This document shows, in pieces, positions 45,838-55,506 of a stretch of DNA of 64,000 nucleotides. The DNA is from JAWKTV01 sp041398905 (GTDB taxonomy: Bacteria; Planctomycetota; Planctomycetia; Planctomycetales; Planctomycetaceae). Numbering within the stretch: position 1 is the first letter of the stretch; every line of letters starts with the position of its first letter. The stretch covers positions 1 to 64,000 of the forward strand of contig JAWKTV010000010.1 of the NCBI GenBank assembly GCA_041398905.1. The letters are read 5' to 3'. The notes under the pieces are model-generated. The model saw only the letters and a program-made list of their open reading frames with translations. It was not told the origin of the DNA and searched no databases. The translations under genes were made by a program, and so were the position numbers.

Positions 45838-47649
45838 CTACGGAGCCGTGCTGAGCTTTGCCGAGAGCCGTTTCGCAATCCGCCGAATCTCGTCACTCCG
45901 GCCCTGCTCCGCCCGACGAATGGTCGACTCGGCCGGTCTGGCTTGTTCGCCCAGCAACTCGATTGCCCGGATCGCGTACATGCCGACGAACGTGTTCTCG
46001 TGGTCAATCCCCGCTTCGAGCACAGGCAGGCCAGTCTTGACATCACCCAGTTGGCACAGCGACTGAGCGGCCGCGACTCGGACGCCGTGGTACGGATCGT
46101 CAAGCAGCGGGTTAAGCTTCGCGATGACCGAGGTGTCTCCCGCGTTGCCGAGGCCCGTCGCCGCCCACCAGCGGACTGCGGGATGTTCATGATTCACCGC
46201 GAGCGTCAGCCCGCCGACGTCCTGCCGTTCGCCCGCTTCGATGACGTCGATGATGGCCCACACGGCTCGGTCCTTCGGCCGCAGGACGCCGTACTTGCTT
46301 CCCTGCTCCCGGCCGAGTTCTTCCAGCACCGACTCCGGAATCAACCCGACATCGGGGTTGTCGGCCATCCACTGATACAGCCGCAGGCGAAGCTCGTTGG
46401 CGGTGTCGCGGTAACCGCGCTGCTCGTCCATCGTGCCGGTGAGCAGGTTATGCGTTTCACCCGGATCGTTCTCGAGGTCGTACAGCTCTTCGGGTGGACG
46501 AGTCGACGCGAAGATGCGGTCCTGAAGTTCCGTGAGTTCACCAGCCGCGTGCAACTCGCGCAGGGTCTGCACAATCGCCTTGCCGTCCTTGTACTGATTC
46601 GGCTGCATATGCGAGACGAACGGGAAGAAGTTGCGAATGTACTTGAATCTGGGCGTTCGCACACAGCGGATGAAATCAGCCGTCTCGTCACAGCGATCCC
46701 GCGCGGAGACGATGAACCGTCGCGGCTGGTGGTCCTCTGCGAAGAGGTCGATCCCCTGCATCGACTCCGGCTGTGACAAACCAGCCAGCGCGAGCGAACT
46801 CGCGGCGGCGTCGATCTGCAGGACGAGATCGTCGCGAGTCGTGCCGGCGTCTTTGCCGTCGGGAAAGCGAACGATGAATGGCACGCGAATCCCCTCCTCA
46901 TACAGGAACTGCTTGCCCCGCGCGTGGCTGATGCCGTGATCGGTCCAGAAGAAGATGACCGTATTGCTCAAGTCACCGTCCCGTTCCAGCTTGGCCAGCA
47001 CGTCGCCGACATCGTTGTCGGTCGCGACCCAGGAGTTGAGATACTGCGCCCAGTCCTGCCTGAGCACCGGGTGGTCGGGATAATGGGCCGGCAGCGTGAC
47101 GTCAGCGGGATCGGTCATCGGCTGGACCTTCACGCCGCGGTTCTTGCCCCCCTTCAGCTCGATCATCGCGAAGAACGGCTGCTCCGCCGGCCGGGCCGAC
47201 CAGTCCTTTCCCTCATACAGCTGCGCCGGCTCAACGAAGTTGTAGTCTGTCTTGCCGTTTCCGCCGTTGACGACGTGGTAGCCGGCCTCGCGGAAGATTT
47301 GCGGCACGAGCCGGATCGACTCCGGCAGCCGGTAGCTGTCGATATACGGTGAGTTGCCAGCCCTCTTTCCCCCGCCCCGCTGACTGCGATGGTGATGCGC
47401 TCCCAGTGTCGTCTGATACATCCCGCTGACCATCGCCGACCGGCTCGGCGAACAGACCGGGCAGGTAACGAACGCCTGTGTAAACCGGACCCCCTCGGCT
47501 GCCAGGCGATCGATGTTGGGCGTCTGAATCGTGGTCTCGCCATAACAGCCAACGTGCGGCGAGGCGTCCTCGACGACGATCCAGACAATGTTGGGACGCC
47601 GCTGGTCTCCGCAGGCGACCAGCGCGCGAACTGGCACGTCAGCATCCAC
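45838..47649 (-). CDS. Formylglycine-type sulfatase with HEAT-like C-terminal repeats
   Basis: A 603-residue frame from a GTG at 47649. The sulfatase signature CSPSRSAMVSG holds the Cys that is converted to formylglycine. RPNIVWIVVEDASPHVGCYG contains the first metal Asp pair and FFWTDHGISHARGKQ the Asp-His pair. Residues about 455-600 form HEAT-like helical repeats (HEHPAVRWWAATGLG, DDPYHGVRVAAAQSLCQLGD). It would remove sulfate esters from exported polysaccharides or related compounds. No signal peptide is in this frame. A plausible signal sequence, MSKHLLPHVAVWMLTCQFA, starts at 47681 in the next frame and would join by one base near 47621-47628, so the leader may be frame-shifted. Confidence 0.9.
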   Translation of the reverse strand: MDADVPVRALVACGDQRRPNIVWIVVEDASPHVGCYGETTIQTPNIDRLAAEGVRFTQAFVTCPVCSPSRSAMVSGMYQTTLGAHHHRSQRGGGKRAGNSPYIDSYRLPESIRLVPQIFREAGYHVVNGGNGKTDYNFVEPAQLYEGKDWSARPAEQPFFAMIELKGGKNRGVKVQPMTDPADVTLPAHYPDHPVLRQDWAQYLNSWVATDNDVGDVLAKLERDGDLSNTVIFFWTDHGISHARGKQFLYEEGIRVPFIVRFPDGKDAGTTRDDLVLQIDAAASSLALAGLSQPESMQGIDLFAEDHQPRRFIVSARDRCDETADFIRCVRTPRFKYIRNFFPFVSHMQPNQYKDGKAIVQTLRELHAAGELTELQDRIFASTRPPEELYDLENDPGETHNLLTGTMDEQRGYRDTANELRLRLYQWMADNPDVGLIPESVLEELGREQGSKYGVLRPKDRAVWAIIDVIEAGERQDVGGLTLAVNHEHPAVRWWAATGLGNAGDTSVIAKLNPLLDDPYHGVRVAAAQSLCQLGDVKTGLPVLEAGIDHENTFVGMYAIRAIELLGEQARPAESTIRRAEQGRSDEIRRIAKRLSAKLSTAP

Positions 47650-47741
47650 ACGGCAACGTGCGGCAGGAGGTGTTTCGACATGGGATGAGCCGTTGTGAAC
47701 TCTGTTTTTCAGGACAAGCAGGACGCAGGGACGCGTGCAGA

Positions 47742-47830
47742 ACTGAATTGATCAAATTCTTCTATTGCATCGAATCGGCTGATAGAATCCAAGGGCACCT
47801 CAATGTCACATTGATTCACTTCTTCGCACG
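47742..47830. promoter_or_regulatory. AT-rich divergent promoter region with inverted repeat
   Basis: In an otherwise GC-rich sequence, this stretch between the divergent sulfatase and DUF1501 genes is AT-rich. It contains TCAATG at 47800-47805 paired with CATTGA at 47809-47814, and a TAGAAT -10-like hexamer at 47783-47788 without a convincing -35. It probably holds promoters and a regulator site for both genes; no exact site can be assigned. Confidence 0.4.
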
Positions 47831-47841
47831 TCTGCTCCCGC

Positions 47842-49265
47842 ATGAACGCCAGTCAGCTCACACGCCGCGGCCTGTTGCAGGTCGGCGCGCTCGGCCGGTG
47901 GCCTGACGCTGCCCAACCTGCTGCGCGGCGGAGAGTCAGGGTGTGCGGCGTGGGTCGGCCAAGTCGTGCATCCTGTTGTTCCTGGAAGGGGGACCGGCCC
48001 AGCAGGACATGTGGGACATGAAGCCGGATGCGCCGGAGCAGGTCCGCGGTCCGTTTCGGCCGATCGCTTCCACGATTCCAGGCATCGATGTTTGTGAGCA
48101 TCTGCCGTTGCTCGCCCAGCAGATGCATCACCTGTCGCTGGTTCGAGCCGTCCATCATACCGTGGTCGACCACAACGCGAGTACGTACTACATGCTGACG
48201 GGCCGCTCCCCGGTGAGCGGCGGAAGTCTCATCGTCCGCGATCAGCCCGACAACTTTCCTCCCTTCGGTTCGGTCATCGCGAAGCTGCGTCCCAACCCGC
48301 ATCTGCCGGAGTTCGTGCATCTCCCCGAGATCATGCTCAACAACGGCGACGAGATTCCGGGCGAGCGGGCCGGCTTTCTGGGGACCGGCTACGACCCGTT
48401 TGTCGCGGGTGACCCGAGCGCCCCCAACTACGAGGTGCCGGGACTCGACTTTCGCCAGGGCCGCAGCCGGCCCCGGCTCGATCGTCGTCGCGAACTGCTG
48501 CAGATGTTCGACGCAGTCTCGCCCGGCCGCTTCAATGAGCGAATGGTCGACGGCGTCGACAGCCACTACCAGAAGGCGTTCTCGCTGTTGTCCTCATCGC
48601 GAACTCGGGCCGCGTTTGATATTCAGCACGAGCCGGCGGATGTGCGGGAACGATATGGTATGCCTGACCGGGTCGACCGTTCCGTCGAGGCCCGCAAGTT
48701 CGGTGGACTGCCACATCTCGGACAGTGCCTGTTGATGGCGCGGCGGCTGGTCGAAGCCGGTGTCAGTCTCGTGACCGTCTGTACCGGACGCCGTATCGAC
48801 CAAACCTGGGACGGGCATCGTCAGCACTTCGATCTGCTGCGGAAGTCGATCCTGCCGTACTTCGATCGGGCCTTCTCCGCGCTCCTGGAAGACCTGCATC
48901 AACGTGGTTTGCTGGACGAGACCTTGGTGGTGGCGATGGGCGAGTTCGGCCGCACCCCGAAGATTGGGCAGATCACCTCCGGGGCCGGCGCGACGGCCGA
49001 GGGGCGCGACCACTGGCCCCACTGCTACACCGTGCTGCTGGGCGGAGCGGGCATCCAGAGGGGCTATGTCCACGGAGCGTCCGATCGGGAAGCGGCTTAT
49101 CCACACCTGGATCCCGTCACGCCGGAAGACATCGCCGCCACGATTTATCACGCGCTGGGCGTCGACCCCGAAGTGCTGATCCACGACCCGCTGGGACGCC
49201 CGCATCCACTGGCGACAGGCACCCCGATCGCTCCTCTGTTTGGTGACAGCGTCGGCCTGTTATGA
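47842..49265 (+). pseudogene. DUF1501 family protein, signal-peptide region broken by two frame shifts
   Basis: The intact frame from 47943 gives 440 residues with DUF1501 blocks: CILLFLEGGPAQQDMWDMKPD, SLVRAVHHTVVDHNASTYYMLTGR, GFLGTGYDPFVAGDP, GQCLLMARRLVEAGVSLVTV and VVAMGEFGRTPKIGQ. An upstream ATG at 47842 opens MNASQLTRRGLLQVGALG, a twin-arginine-like signal. To join it, the frame must slip near 47893-47897 (to GGLTLPNLLRGGES) and again near 47936. All three frames together make a normal leader. Without it the protein would lack export signals. The gene is divergent from the sulfatase and is followed after 39 bases by the Hsp20-like gene. Confidence 0.8.
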
Positions 49266-49304
49266 TGCCGGGAGTCCCGCGGGCCTCCGTTGGCAGGTTC
49301 TTCC

Positions 49305-49640
49305 ATGATCGAACGCTTTCCCTCCCCCACCTTGGCCCGCCGGTGCTGGCATCCAGCGGCGGACTTGTATCGCATCACCGATGGCTGGCTCGTCAAACTC
49401 GAACTGGCAGGCGTGGCCCTGACGGATGTCCAGGTCCATGTGACCGACCGACGCCTCTATGTCGCCGGCGTCCGCCGCGACCTCATCACTGAAGTCGGCG
49501 TCTCCTGCCAATCTCTGGAAATCTCCTACGATTCTTTTGAACGCAGTATTGAATTCCCCGTTGACCTGACAGCTGCGGAGATTTCGTCCGAAATGCAGCA
49601 TGGGATGCTGCTGGTGCGAATCCGACTCCCTGCTGGCTGA
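49305..49640 (+). CDS. Hsp20/alpha-crystallin-like small heat shock protein
   Basis: A 111-residue protein starting at 49305 (MIERFPSPTL). The alpha-crystallin fold pattern is visible: WHPAADLYRITDGWLVKLELAGV, then DVQVHVTDRRLYVAGVRRD, then the SFERSIEFPVDLTAAEISSEMQHGMLLVRIRLP segment with the GxLxVRIxxP-like strand. It lacks the usual C-terminal IXI tail beyond the last strand. It would be an ATP-independent holdase. It follows the DUF1501 gene by 39 bases and precedes the zinc-ribbon gene by 32, so these may share a transcript. Confidence 0.82.
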   Translation: MIERFPSPTLARRCWHPAADLYRITDGWLVKLELAGVALTDVQVHVTDRRLYVAGVRRDLITEVGVSCQSLEISYDSFERSIEFPVDLTAAEISSEMQHGMLLVRIRLPAG

Positions 49641-49672
49641 GACGCAACTCCTCGGGACCGACCAACGACGCC

Positions 49673-50407
49673 ATGCTCGCTTTGAATTGTCCGAACTGCA
49701 ACGCCCCGCTGCAGGTGCCCGATGATCGACCGCAGTTCTACTGTCAGTTCTGCGGAACGAATGTCCTTGTGGGTGACGCGGCGGACGCGGTTCGATCGGG
49801 TCAGCCGCTGAGCGGGGCGCAGCCCGACCGCTCCGCGAAGCGGCTCCTCTCGATCCCCGAGAAACTGCACGTCGAAGACTTCGGTAACGAATTGAGCATC
49901 GCCTGGAAGTGGTTTTCGCCGGCGGTCTTCTTCCTGATCCCGTTCGCGATCGCCTGGAACGGCTTTCTCGTTGGCTGGTACGCCATGGCGACCGGCTTTG
50001 GCGGGGATCACATGCCCGGACCGATGCGGATCATCTTCCTGATCTTTCCGATCGGGCATGTCGCCGTCGGCCTCGGCCTCATTTACACCATCGTGACCAT
50101 GCTGCTCAACAAGACGACCGTCCGCATTCGCAACGGCGAACTGCAGGTGTCGCATGGCCCAATCTACTACCCCGGTGGCCGAACCATCCCGGTCGACGAG
50201 ATCGAACAGCTCGACTGCGGTGAGGACGTGCGGCACTCCCGGAAACATGGGTCACAAGTCACGCATCGACTGATGGTCCATCTCAAGTCGGGCCGCACGA
50301 TCAAGCTCCTCGCCGCCCAAAGCGACCTCGCCGTCGTCACAGCGATCGAACAACTGGTCGAGAAGCACCTCGGCATCCAGGACCGAACGATCGTCAACAA
50401 CGATTGA
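49673..50407 (+). CDS. Zinc-ribbon membrane protein of unknown function
   Basis: A 244-residue protein. The N-terminus is a zinc ribbon: CPNCNAPLQVPDDRPQFYCQFCG. Two hydrophobic segments (FFLIPFAIAWNGFLVGWYAM and IIFLIFPIGHVAVGLGLIYTIV) lie in the middle, and a beta-rich, cytoplasm-facing C-terminal domain ends VEKHLGIQD. I do not recognise a named family. Zinc ribbons also occur in the Nudix protein, the coiled-coil protein at 59218 and the last gene of the window. Confidence 0.7.
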   Translation: MLALNCPNCNAPLQVPDDRPQFYCQFCGTNVLVGDAADAVRSGQPLSGAQPDRSAKRLLSIPEKLHVEDFGNELSIAWKWFSPAVFFLIPFAIAWNGFLVGWYAMATGFGGDHMPGPMRIIFLIFPIGHVAVGLGLIYTIVTMLLNKTTVRIRNGELQVSHGPIYYPGGRTIPVDEIEQLDCGEDVRHSRKHGSQVTHRLMVHLKSGRTIKLLAAQSDLAVVTAIEQLVEKHLGIQDRTIVNND

Positions 50408-50479
50408 TCACCCGCGCCAGGAACACCGAGCGGCAACGCCCCAGCACAACCTTCGGCTCAAGCAGCAGGACTGACGAGA

Positions 50480-51307
50480 ATGCCCGACAGTTTGTTCAGT
50501 GTTCGTGATCAGGTGGTGCTCGTCTCCGGCGGAACACGGGGAATCGGCCGCGCGATCGCGACCGGGTTCGCCCACCGGGGAGCACGGGTCATCGTCACCG
50601 GCCGGTCACCCGATGGTGTCGCGACTGGCGTACAGGCGATCAACGCTGCGGTCCGTGCGTCGCTGGGCGACTTGACGGCTGATGTCGCGGGCCGCGTATG
50701 CGATGTCACCACGGCCGCCGCCGTGGCGGACGTCGTCACCGAGATTCACCGCGAGCATGGACGCATCGACGCACTCGTGAACGTCGCCGGCGTCAACATC
50801 CGCCAGCCGGCCCTCGACTTCGACGAGCAGCAATACGACTACGTCGTCGATACGAATCTCAAAGGGGCGTTTCTGATGGCGCAAGCCGTCGGCCGCAAGA
50901 TGATCGATCAAGGTGCCGGCTCGATCGTCAACATCGATTCACTGAACAGCGCCGGACCGCTGAAGAACGTCGCCCCCTACGCCATGAGCAAATGCGGACT
51001 GAGCGGCATGACGCGGGCACTCGCCATCGAGTGGGGGCCGAGCGGTGTGCGCGTCAACGGCCTCGCGCCGGGCTTCATCCTCACCGATCTCACGCAGCGG
51101 CTCTGGTCCGACGAAACAATGCTCGCCTGGGGTGAAACCAACACGCCACTCGGTCGGTTGGGCCGGCCGGATGATCTCGTCGGGACCGCGATCTTCCTCG
51201 CGTCTCCGGCCGCCGCGTTTCTGACGGGTCAGACGATCTACGTCGACGGCGGCTTCCTCGCGGGACGCATCTGGCCGATTCCGGGCGACGGCGGGCAAGG
51301 TCGCTGA
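50480..51307 (+). CDS. Short-chain dehydrogenase/reductase
   Basis: A 275-residue classical SDR. The cofactor motif is GGTRGIGRA near residues 17-25, with NVAGVNI as the NNAG-like motif, the catalytic Ser in NIDSLNS, Tyr and Lys in YAMSKCG, and the PGFILTDL loop. The C-terminal block FLTGQTIYVDGGFLAG is typical of FabG/gluconate 5-dehydrogenase-like members. Arg at the end of the second strand (VTGRSP) suggests NADP(H). The substrate is not deducible. It is followed convergently by a sulfatase gene. Confidence 0.93.
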   Translation: MPDSLFSVRDQVVLVSGGTRGIGRAIATGFAHRGARVIVTGRSPDGVATGVQAINAAVRASLGDLTADVAGRVCDVTTAAAVADVVTEIHREHGRIDALVNVAGVNIRQPALDFDEQQYDYVVDTNLKGAFLMAQAVGRKMIDQGAGSIVNIDSLNSAGPLKNVAPYAMSKCGLSGMTRALAIEWGPSGVRVNGLAPGFILTDLTQRLWSDETMLAWGETNTPLGRLGRPDDLVGTAIFLASPAAAFLTGQTIYVDGGFLAGRIWPIPGDGGQGR

Positions 51308-51374
51308 CGCGGTCCTGCCCACTTGAGTCCCCTTCGCCGTCAGCCGACAGAGCATCCAGACAGACTCCGCACGA

Positions 51375-53030
51375 TCATTCGCTCGGAGGCACCGCAGCAC
51401 CGCGAAGTCCGATCGGCTTCCGCCCGAGCGGCGCGGTCCGGCCAGCAACGCCGGTCAACTGCGACAGCAGCCGCTGCAACTCCTCACGTCGCCGGGCTTC
51501 ATCGAAGTACAGATTGCGGGTCTCACCAGCGTCGTCGCTCAGATTGAACAGTTGACCCGTCGACCCCGGAGCGGTCTCCGACAGCGCGTACGGCAGCAGA
51601 GGTGCACGCGAATATTCGTTCCCGCCAGACCCCGAGTGATGCAGGTACTTCCACTCGCCTTGTCGTAGCCGAAACTCGCCACGGAAGCTCTGCGTCAACA
51701 TGCAGGGCCGAACCGCGTCCTCTTCGGGCTGCGTTCCCAGCAGCACAGGCAGCATGTCGAAGCTGTCGACCGCGACGTCATCGGGCAGCTCGTAACCGAC
51801 CAGCGAAGCCAGCGTCGCGAACACATCCGTCGTGTTGATCAGTTGCCGTGAGACCCGGCCCGGTGGAATCCGCCCCGGCCACCTCGCGAGCATCGGGACG
51901 CGATGCCCTCCCTCCCAGCCATCACGCTTCATCCCACGATATCCCCCAGCGGGATCATGCTGGTGATCCTCCCGCATCCAGACCGTGTGCAACGTTTCGG
52001 GACCATTGTCGGACGTAAACAGCACCAGTGTCTCGTCGTCGATCCCCAATCCCGCGATCTCGTCAAGCAACCGACCGGTGATCGTGTCCAGCTCGATGAC
52101 GAAGTCGCCCCGCGGGCCAGCCGCTGATGCTCCCGTGAACTCAACGGCGGGCAGCACTGGCGCGTGCGCGATCTGGGTCGACAGCACCACAAAGAACGGC
52201 TTTGCTGGCGACCGCTCCCGATGTGATCGGATGAAGTCGAGGGTCTTCTCCAGAAACAGCAGGTCGGCATCGACGAAGCGATAGCCGGGCGCCATCCAGC
52301 CTTCGTCGTTGTCCCAACGCCACTTGCCGCCCGGGTTCGGCAGTCGTTCCTGTCGGTGCCGTTCGCTCGCCGGGACCGGCACCCGGCCATTCTCGATGTA
52401 GACGTACAGCGGATCCGTCGTCGGACAATTCGGGGTGACGAACGACTCGTCGAAGCCACGATTGTTCGGCCCGTCCTCCAGGGGCGTACTCCGCGCGTAA
52501 TCGATCTGCGTCGCGGTCTCGAAGCCGCCCGCGAGCGGTCTCCCTTCCGAGTCGTACCATGTCAGTCCCAGATGCCACTTGCCGAAGATGCCCGTGCGAT
52601 ACCCTTGCGCCCGCAGCATCTCCGCGAGCGTCAGTTTCCCCGGAGCCAGATAGCTGGGACCACCCGGCCCCTCGAAGGCCACCGGCGCGCGGCCCGTGCG
52701 GCACACGAGGTTCCCGGACATCAGGCCGTAGCGAGACGGAGAGCAAATCGTCGCTGGACTGTGCGCGTCGACGAACCGCATCCCCTCCGCCGCCATCTGG
52801 TCGAGTCGCGGTGTGCGATACGCCGCGTCGGGATTGTTGACCGACAGGTCGCCGTATCCGAGGTCGTCGGCATAGATGATGACGATGTTCGGCAGCGACT
52901 CTTCGGCCGTCACGTCATCGCCACCAGTCGCTGCTGCAGGAGCCAGCACACAGACGACGATCGCACTCCACATGGACCTGACTCGCACACTATGCTTCAG
53001 CCAGGAACGCTTCGGCTTCAGAACTTTCAT
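51375..53030 (-). CDS. Formylglycine-type arylsulfatase
   Basis: A 551-residue exported enzyme starting at 53030 (MKVLKPKRSWLK), with a signal segment around VRSMWSAIVVCVLAPAAA. The sulfatase signature is CSPSRYGLMSG, with the Cys as formylglycine precursor. NIVIIYADDLGYGDLS provides the first metal ligands, KWHLGL the Lys-His, and LVLFTSDNGPETLH the Asp-Asn pair. The C-terminal domain (FRLRQGEWKYLHHSG) is typical of arylsulfatases. It is divergent from the methyltransferase gene. With the sulfatase at 45838, it points to use of sulfated polysaccharides. Confidence 0.94.
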   Translation of the reverse strand: MKVLKPKRSWLKHSVRVRSMWSAIVVCVLAPAAATGGDDVTAEESLPNIVIIYADDLGYGDLSVNNPDAAYRTPRLDQMAAEGMRFVDAHSPATICSPSRYGLMSGNLVCRTGRAPVAFEGPGGPSYLAPGKLTLAEMLRAQGYRTGIFGKWHLGLTWYDSEGRPLAGGFETATQIDYARSTPLEDGPNNRGFDESFVTPNCPTTDPLYVYIENGRVPVPASERHRQERLPNPGGKWRWDNDEGWMAPGYRFVDADLLFLEKTLDFIRSHRERSPAKPFFVVLSTQIAHAPVLPAVEFTGASAAGPRGDFVIELDTITGRLLDEIAGLGIDDETLVLFTSDNGPETLHTVWMREDHQHDPAGGYRGMKRDGWEGGHRVPMLARWPGRIPPGRVSRQLINTTDVFATLASLVGYELPDDVAVDSFDMLPVLLGTQPEEDAVRPCMLTQSFRGEFRLRQGEWKYLHHSGSGGNEYSRAPLLPYALSETAPGSTGQLFNLSDDAGETRNLYFDEARRREELQRLLSQLTGVAGRTAPLGRKPIGLRGAAVPPSE

Positions 53031-53203
53031 GCTCACTCCGGGTAGGTCACTCCGACCGGTCGATGTCGCGTTCTCTCATGAAGCGCGGCACTCCGCCCAG
53101 GTCGCTTGAATCCATCGCCTTGCCGTCACACCCTGCCGCACCCGCGAACACCTCCGGCGATCGAGGACAGTCGTTCGCACTACTTATAACGGAAGACGCC
53201 CAC

Positions 53204-53899
53204 ATGCTCCCCCGTACGCTCGAACCCGAACTGATGGACACCATCGAGGACGCGAACGACTACGACGCGATGGACTTTACCGAAGTCAACGCCCGCTTCG
53301 TCTCCGACTTCCTTGCCGACTGGTGTTCGGATGTCGCCCGCCCGCCGAACGATGACGCCGCGATCGACAACATGACCGTGCTCGACGTCGGTACCGGCAC
53401 CGCTCAGATCGTCGTTGCGTTGTGCCAGCGTCAGCGGGATGTACGGGTCGTCGCGATCGACCTCGCCGCAGCGATGCTGGCACGCGGAGCGGAGAACGTC
53501 ACCCGGGCCGGCGTGGCGGACCGCGTCGAGCTGCGGCTGGTCGACGCCAAGCAGCTCCCGTTCGCCGATGCGACGTTCAGGGCCGTCATGTCCAACAGTA
53601 TCGTGCATCACATCCCCGAGCCGCGACACGCGCTCAGCGAGATGGTCCGCGTGACCGCGCCCGGCGGACGCCTGTTTGTGCGCGACCTGCTGCGGCCCGC
53701 GACCGACGCGGAGGTCGAACAGCTCGTCGCCCTGCACACCGTTGGCGCGACACCGCCGCAGCAACAGCTCTTTCGGCAATCACTGCACGCGGCGCTCACC
53801 GTCGACGAAGTGCGCGACCTGATTGAACCGCTGGGCCTGCCCCGCGAGTGCGTGCGACAAACCACCGATCGCCACTGGACTCTCTCGGCCGTACGGTAG
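53204..53899 (+). CDS. SAM-dependent methyltransferase (class I)
   Basis: A 231-residue cytoplasmic protein starting at 53204 (MLPRTLEPELMD); an upstream start at 53063 would add a low-complexity stretch. The SAM site is VLDVGTGTAQ near residue 56, the acidic strand end VVAIDLAAAM, motif PFADATFRAVMSNSIVHHI and the HALSEMVRVTAPGGRLFVRDL block that is shared by UbiE-like and Methyltransf_11 enzymes. The methyl acceptor is unknown. It is convergent with the kinase gene at 53982. Confidence 0.87.
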   Translation: MLPRTLEPELMDTIEDANDYDAMDFTEVNARFVSDFLADWCSDVARPPNDDAAIDNMTVLDVGTGTAQIVVALCQRQRDVRVVAIDLAAAMLARGAENVTRAGVADRVELRLVDAKQLPFADATFRAVMSNSIVHHIPEPRHALSEMVRVTAPGGRLFVRDLLRPATDAEVEQLVALHTVGATPPQQQLFRQSLHAALTVDEVRDLIEPLGLPRECVRQTTDRHWTLSAVR

Positions 53900-53981
53900 C
53901 GAGTCTGCCCGGCATGTTCCCGGTGCCGCCGCGCAACGGGGCGGGACCACGATGGCGAGCGTACGGTCGCCGGTCCTGCCT

Positions 53982-55394
53982 TCAATGATTGAAGTCGATT
54001 CGGGGGCCAAACGGCCGCCAACCGGTCGCAGCCACGATCAGCAGCACGACGACCAGCACGCCCACCGCCCCGGCAATCACCCACGCCCAGGGTGGCAACT
54101 GCTTCCATCGGGGCCGCTGCCGTACCAGTCCGGCCAGCTTCTCCCTGAGCTTCCTGACACGCGAACGCATGTGCGCCGCGATGCGGCGCAGTCGCGACGG
54201 TAACTTCGGACCGGCATCCGCGGGCTCGGTCGCCATGTCATGCTCTCCCGATCGGCTCGTCGACACCGGCGGCGGCAGTGCGCCCGAATACTCACCCGAA
54301 CTACTGCCCAGCGCGGGCGGCAATGCACCAGTGAGACCCGCGATTGGCGGCGGAGCCGCGGTTCGCGTCGAGACCGCACCCGCCAGCGCGCCGCTCAGTG
54401 ACACCAGGAATGCCGAGCAGGACTCGAAGCGATGCGCCGGTTCCTTGGCGAGAACGCGAGACAGCACCTGCGTGACTACCGGCGGCAGACCCGTGATGGG
54501 AGGGATCGCTTCGCTGAGCACTCGCTTCCGCATCACCTGAGGATCACGATCCGCGAAGGGTAACCGGCCCGCGAGCAACTCGTACGCCACAACCCCCAGC
54601 GCGTACTGGTCGGTCCGTCCATCCTGGGGCTGCCCCTTCCATTGTTCCGGCGCCATGTAGGGATACGTCCCGCCGGTCTCCATGCGGGCCTTCGTCACTC
54701 GGGCCTGCGAGTTGCGGATCTCGGCGGCCAGACCGAAGTCGACGATCTGTGGATCTCGGCCGTTTCGGTCGACCATGATGTTGTCAGGCTTAATGTCACG
54801 GTGCACGACATGTTTGCGGTGGGCATAGTCCAGCGCATCCGCGACGGGGCGAAGGATCGCGGGCACCTGTGAGACTGGCAGCTTCCCGCCGGCCGCACCG
54901 CTCCGCCAGTATTCGCGCAGCGTCACCCCATTTATGTACTTCATCACCAGGAAGTAGCCGACGGCGGGGTCTTCACCAAGAAAGTGCGTCGGACAGATGT
55001 GCTGATGCTGCAGGTCGTGCACGCGGCGGAACGTCTGCTGCACCCGCTCCATCTCGTGGGTGTTCCCCTGCAGTTCCGGCGGGAGCACCTTGATGACGGC
55101 GTCGCGGTCGCCGATGGTGTCGTAAGCCTTCCAGACCTCGCCCATGCCGCCGCGCCCAAGTTGCTCGCGAATGCGGAACTGGTTGGCGAGTACCGTACCC
55201 GGCTGCACGCCGGAGCCGGTGCCCAGTCGCATCCTCGGCGCCGCGGCCAGCGGCCGCGGCGTTTTCCCCGGACCGCCACCAGCGAATCCACCCGACCTGA
55301 GTTCCGCAACCTTCGCTTCGTAAGCAGACTGCGTGATCTCCCCACGCACCAACTGCGCGAGGAGCAATTCCTGTTGCTGCTGCGGTGTGGGCAT
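53982..55394 (-). CDS. Ser/Thr protein kinase (Hanks type) with C-terminal membrane anchor
   Basis: A 470-residue kinase. Residues 10-33 (LLAQLVRGEITQSAYEAKVAEL) form a short SHOCT-like helical segment also found in the kinase at 60860. The kinase domain spans about 73-335: GRGGMGEVWKAYD glycine loop, catalytic-site Lys102 in VIKVL, HRDIKPDN at 198-205, DFGLAAE at 219-225, and APEQWKGQP. A Pro/Ala/Ser-rich linker follows, and one membrane helix (WVIAGAVGVLVVVLLIVAA) precedes a 13-residue tail. The kinase is thus cytoplasmic and tethered. It is the last gene of the four-gene minus-strand group, 112 bases after the FHA/caspase gene. DFG, HRD and Lys are all intact. Confidence 0.93.
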   Translation of the reverse strand: MPTPQQQQELLLAQLVRGEITQSAYEAKVAELRSGGFAGGGPGKTPRPLAAAPRMRLGTGSGVQPGTVLANQFRIREQLGRGGMGEVWKAYDTIGDRDAVIKVLPPELQGNTHEMERVQQTFRRVHDLQHQHICPTHFLGEDPAVGYFLVMKYINGVTLREYWRSGAAGGKLPVSQVPAILRPVADALDYAHRKHVVHRDIKPDNIMVDRNGRDPQIVDFGLAAEIRNSQARVTKARMETGGTYPYMAPEQWKGQPQDGRTDQYALGVVAYELLAGRLPFADRDPQVMRKRVLSEAIPPITGLPPVVTQVLSRVLAKEPAHRFESCSAFLVSLSGALAGAVSTRTAAPPPIAGLTGALPPALGSSSGEYSGALPPPVSTSRSGEHDMATEPADAGPKLPSRLRRIAAHMRSRVRKLREKLAGLVRQRPRWKQLPPWAWVIAGAVGVLVVVLLIVAATGWRPFGPRIDFNH

Positions 55395-55506
55395 CGGAAT
55401 CGATCGTCTTGGGAATGGGAACCAGTCAGGAAACTGGAGGAGGAACAGCTGTCACCGACAACAGTGTGCAAGGTTGCACCGCCACCCGGTCGAACCGGGC
55501 GGCCTC

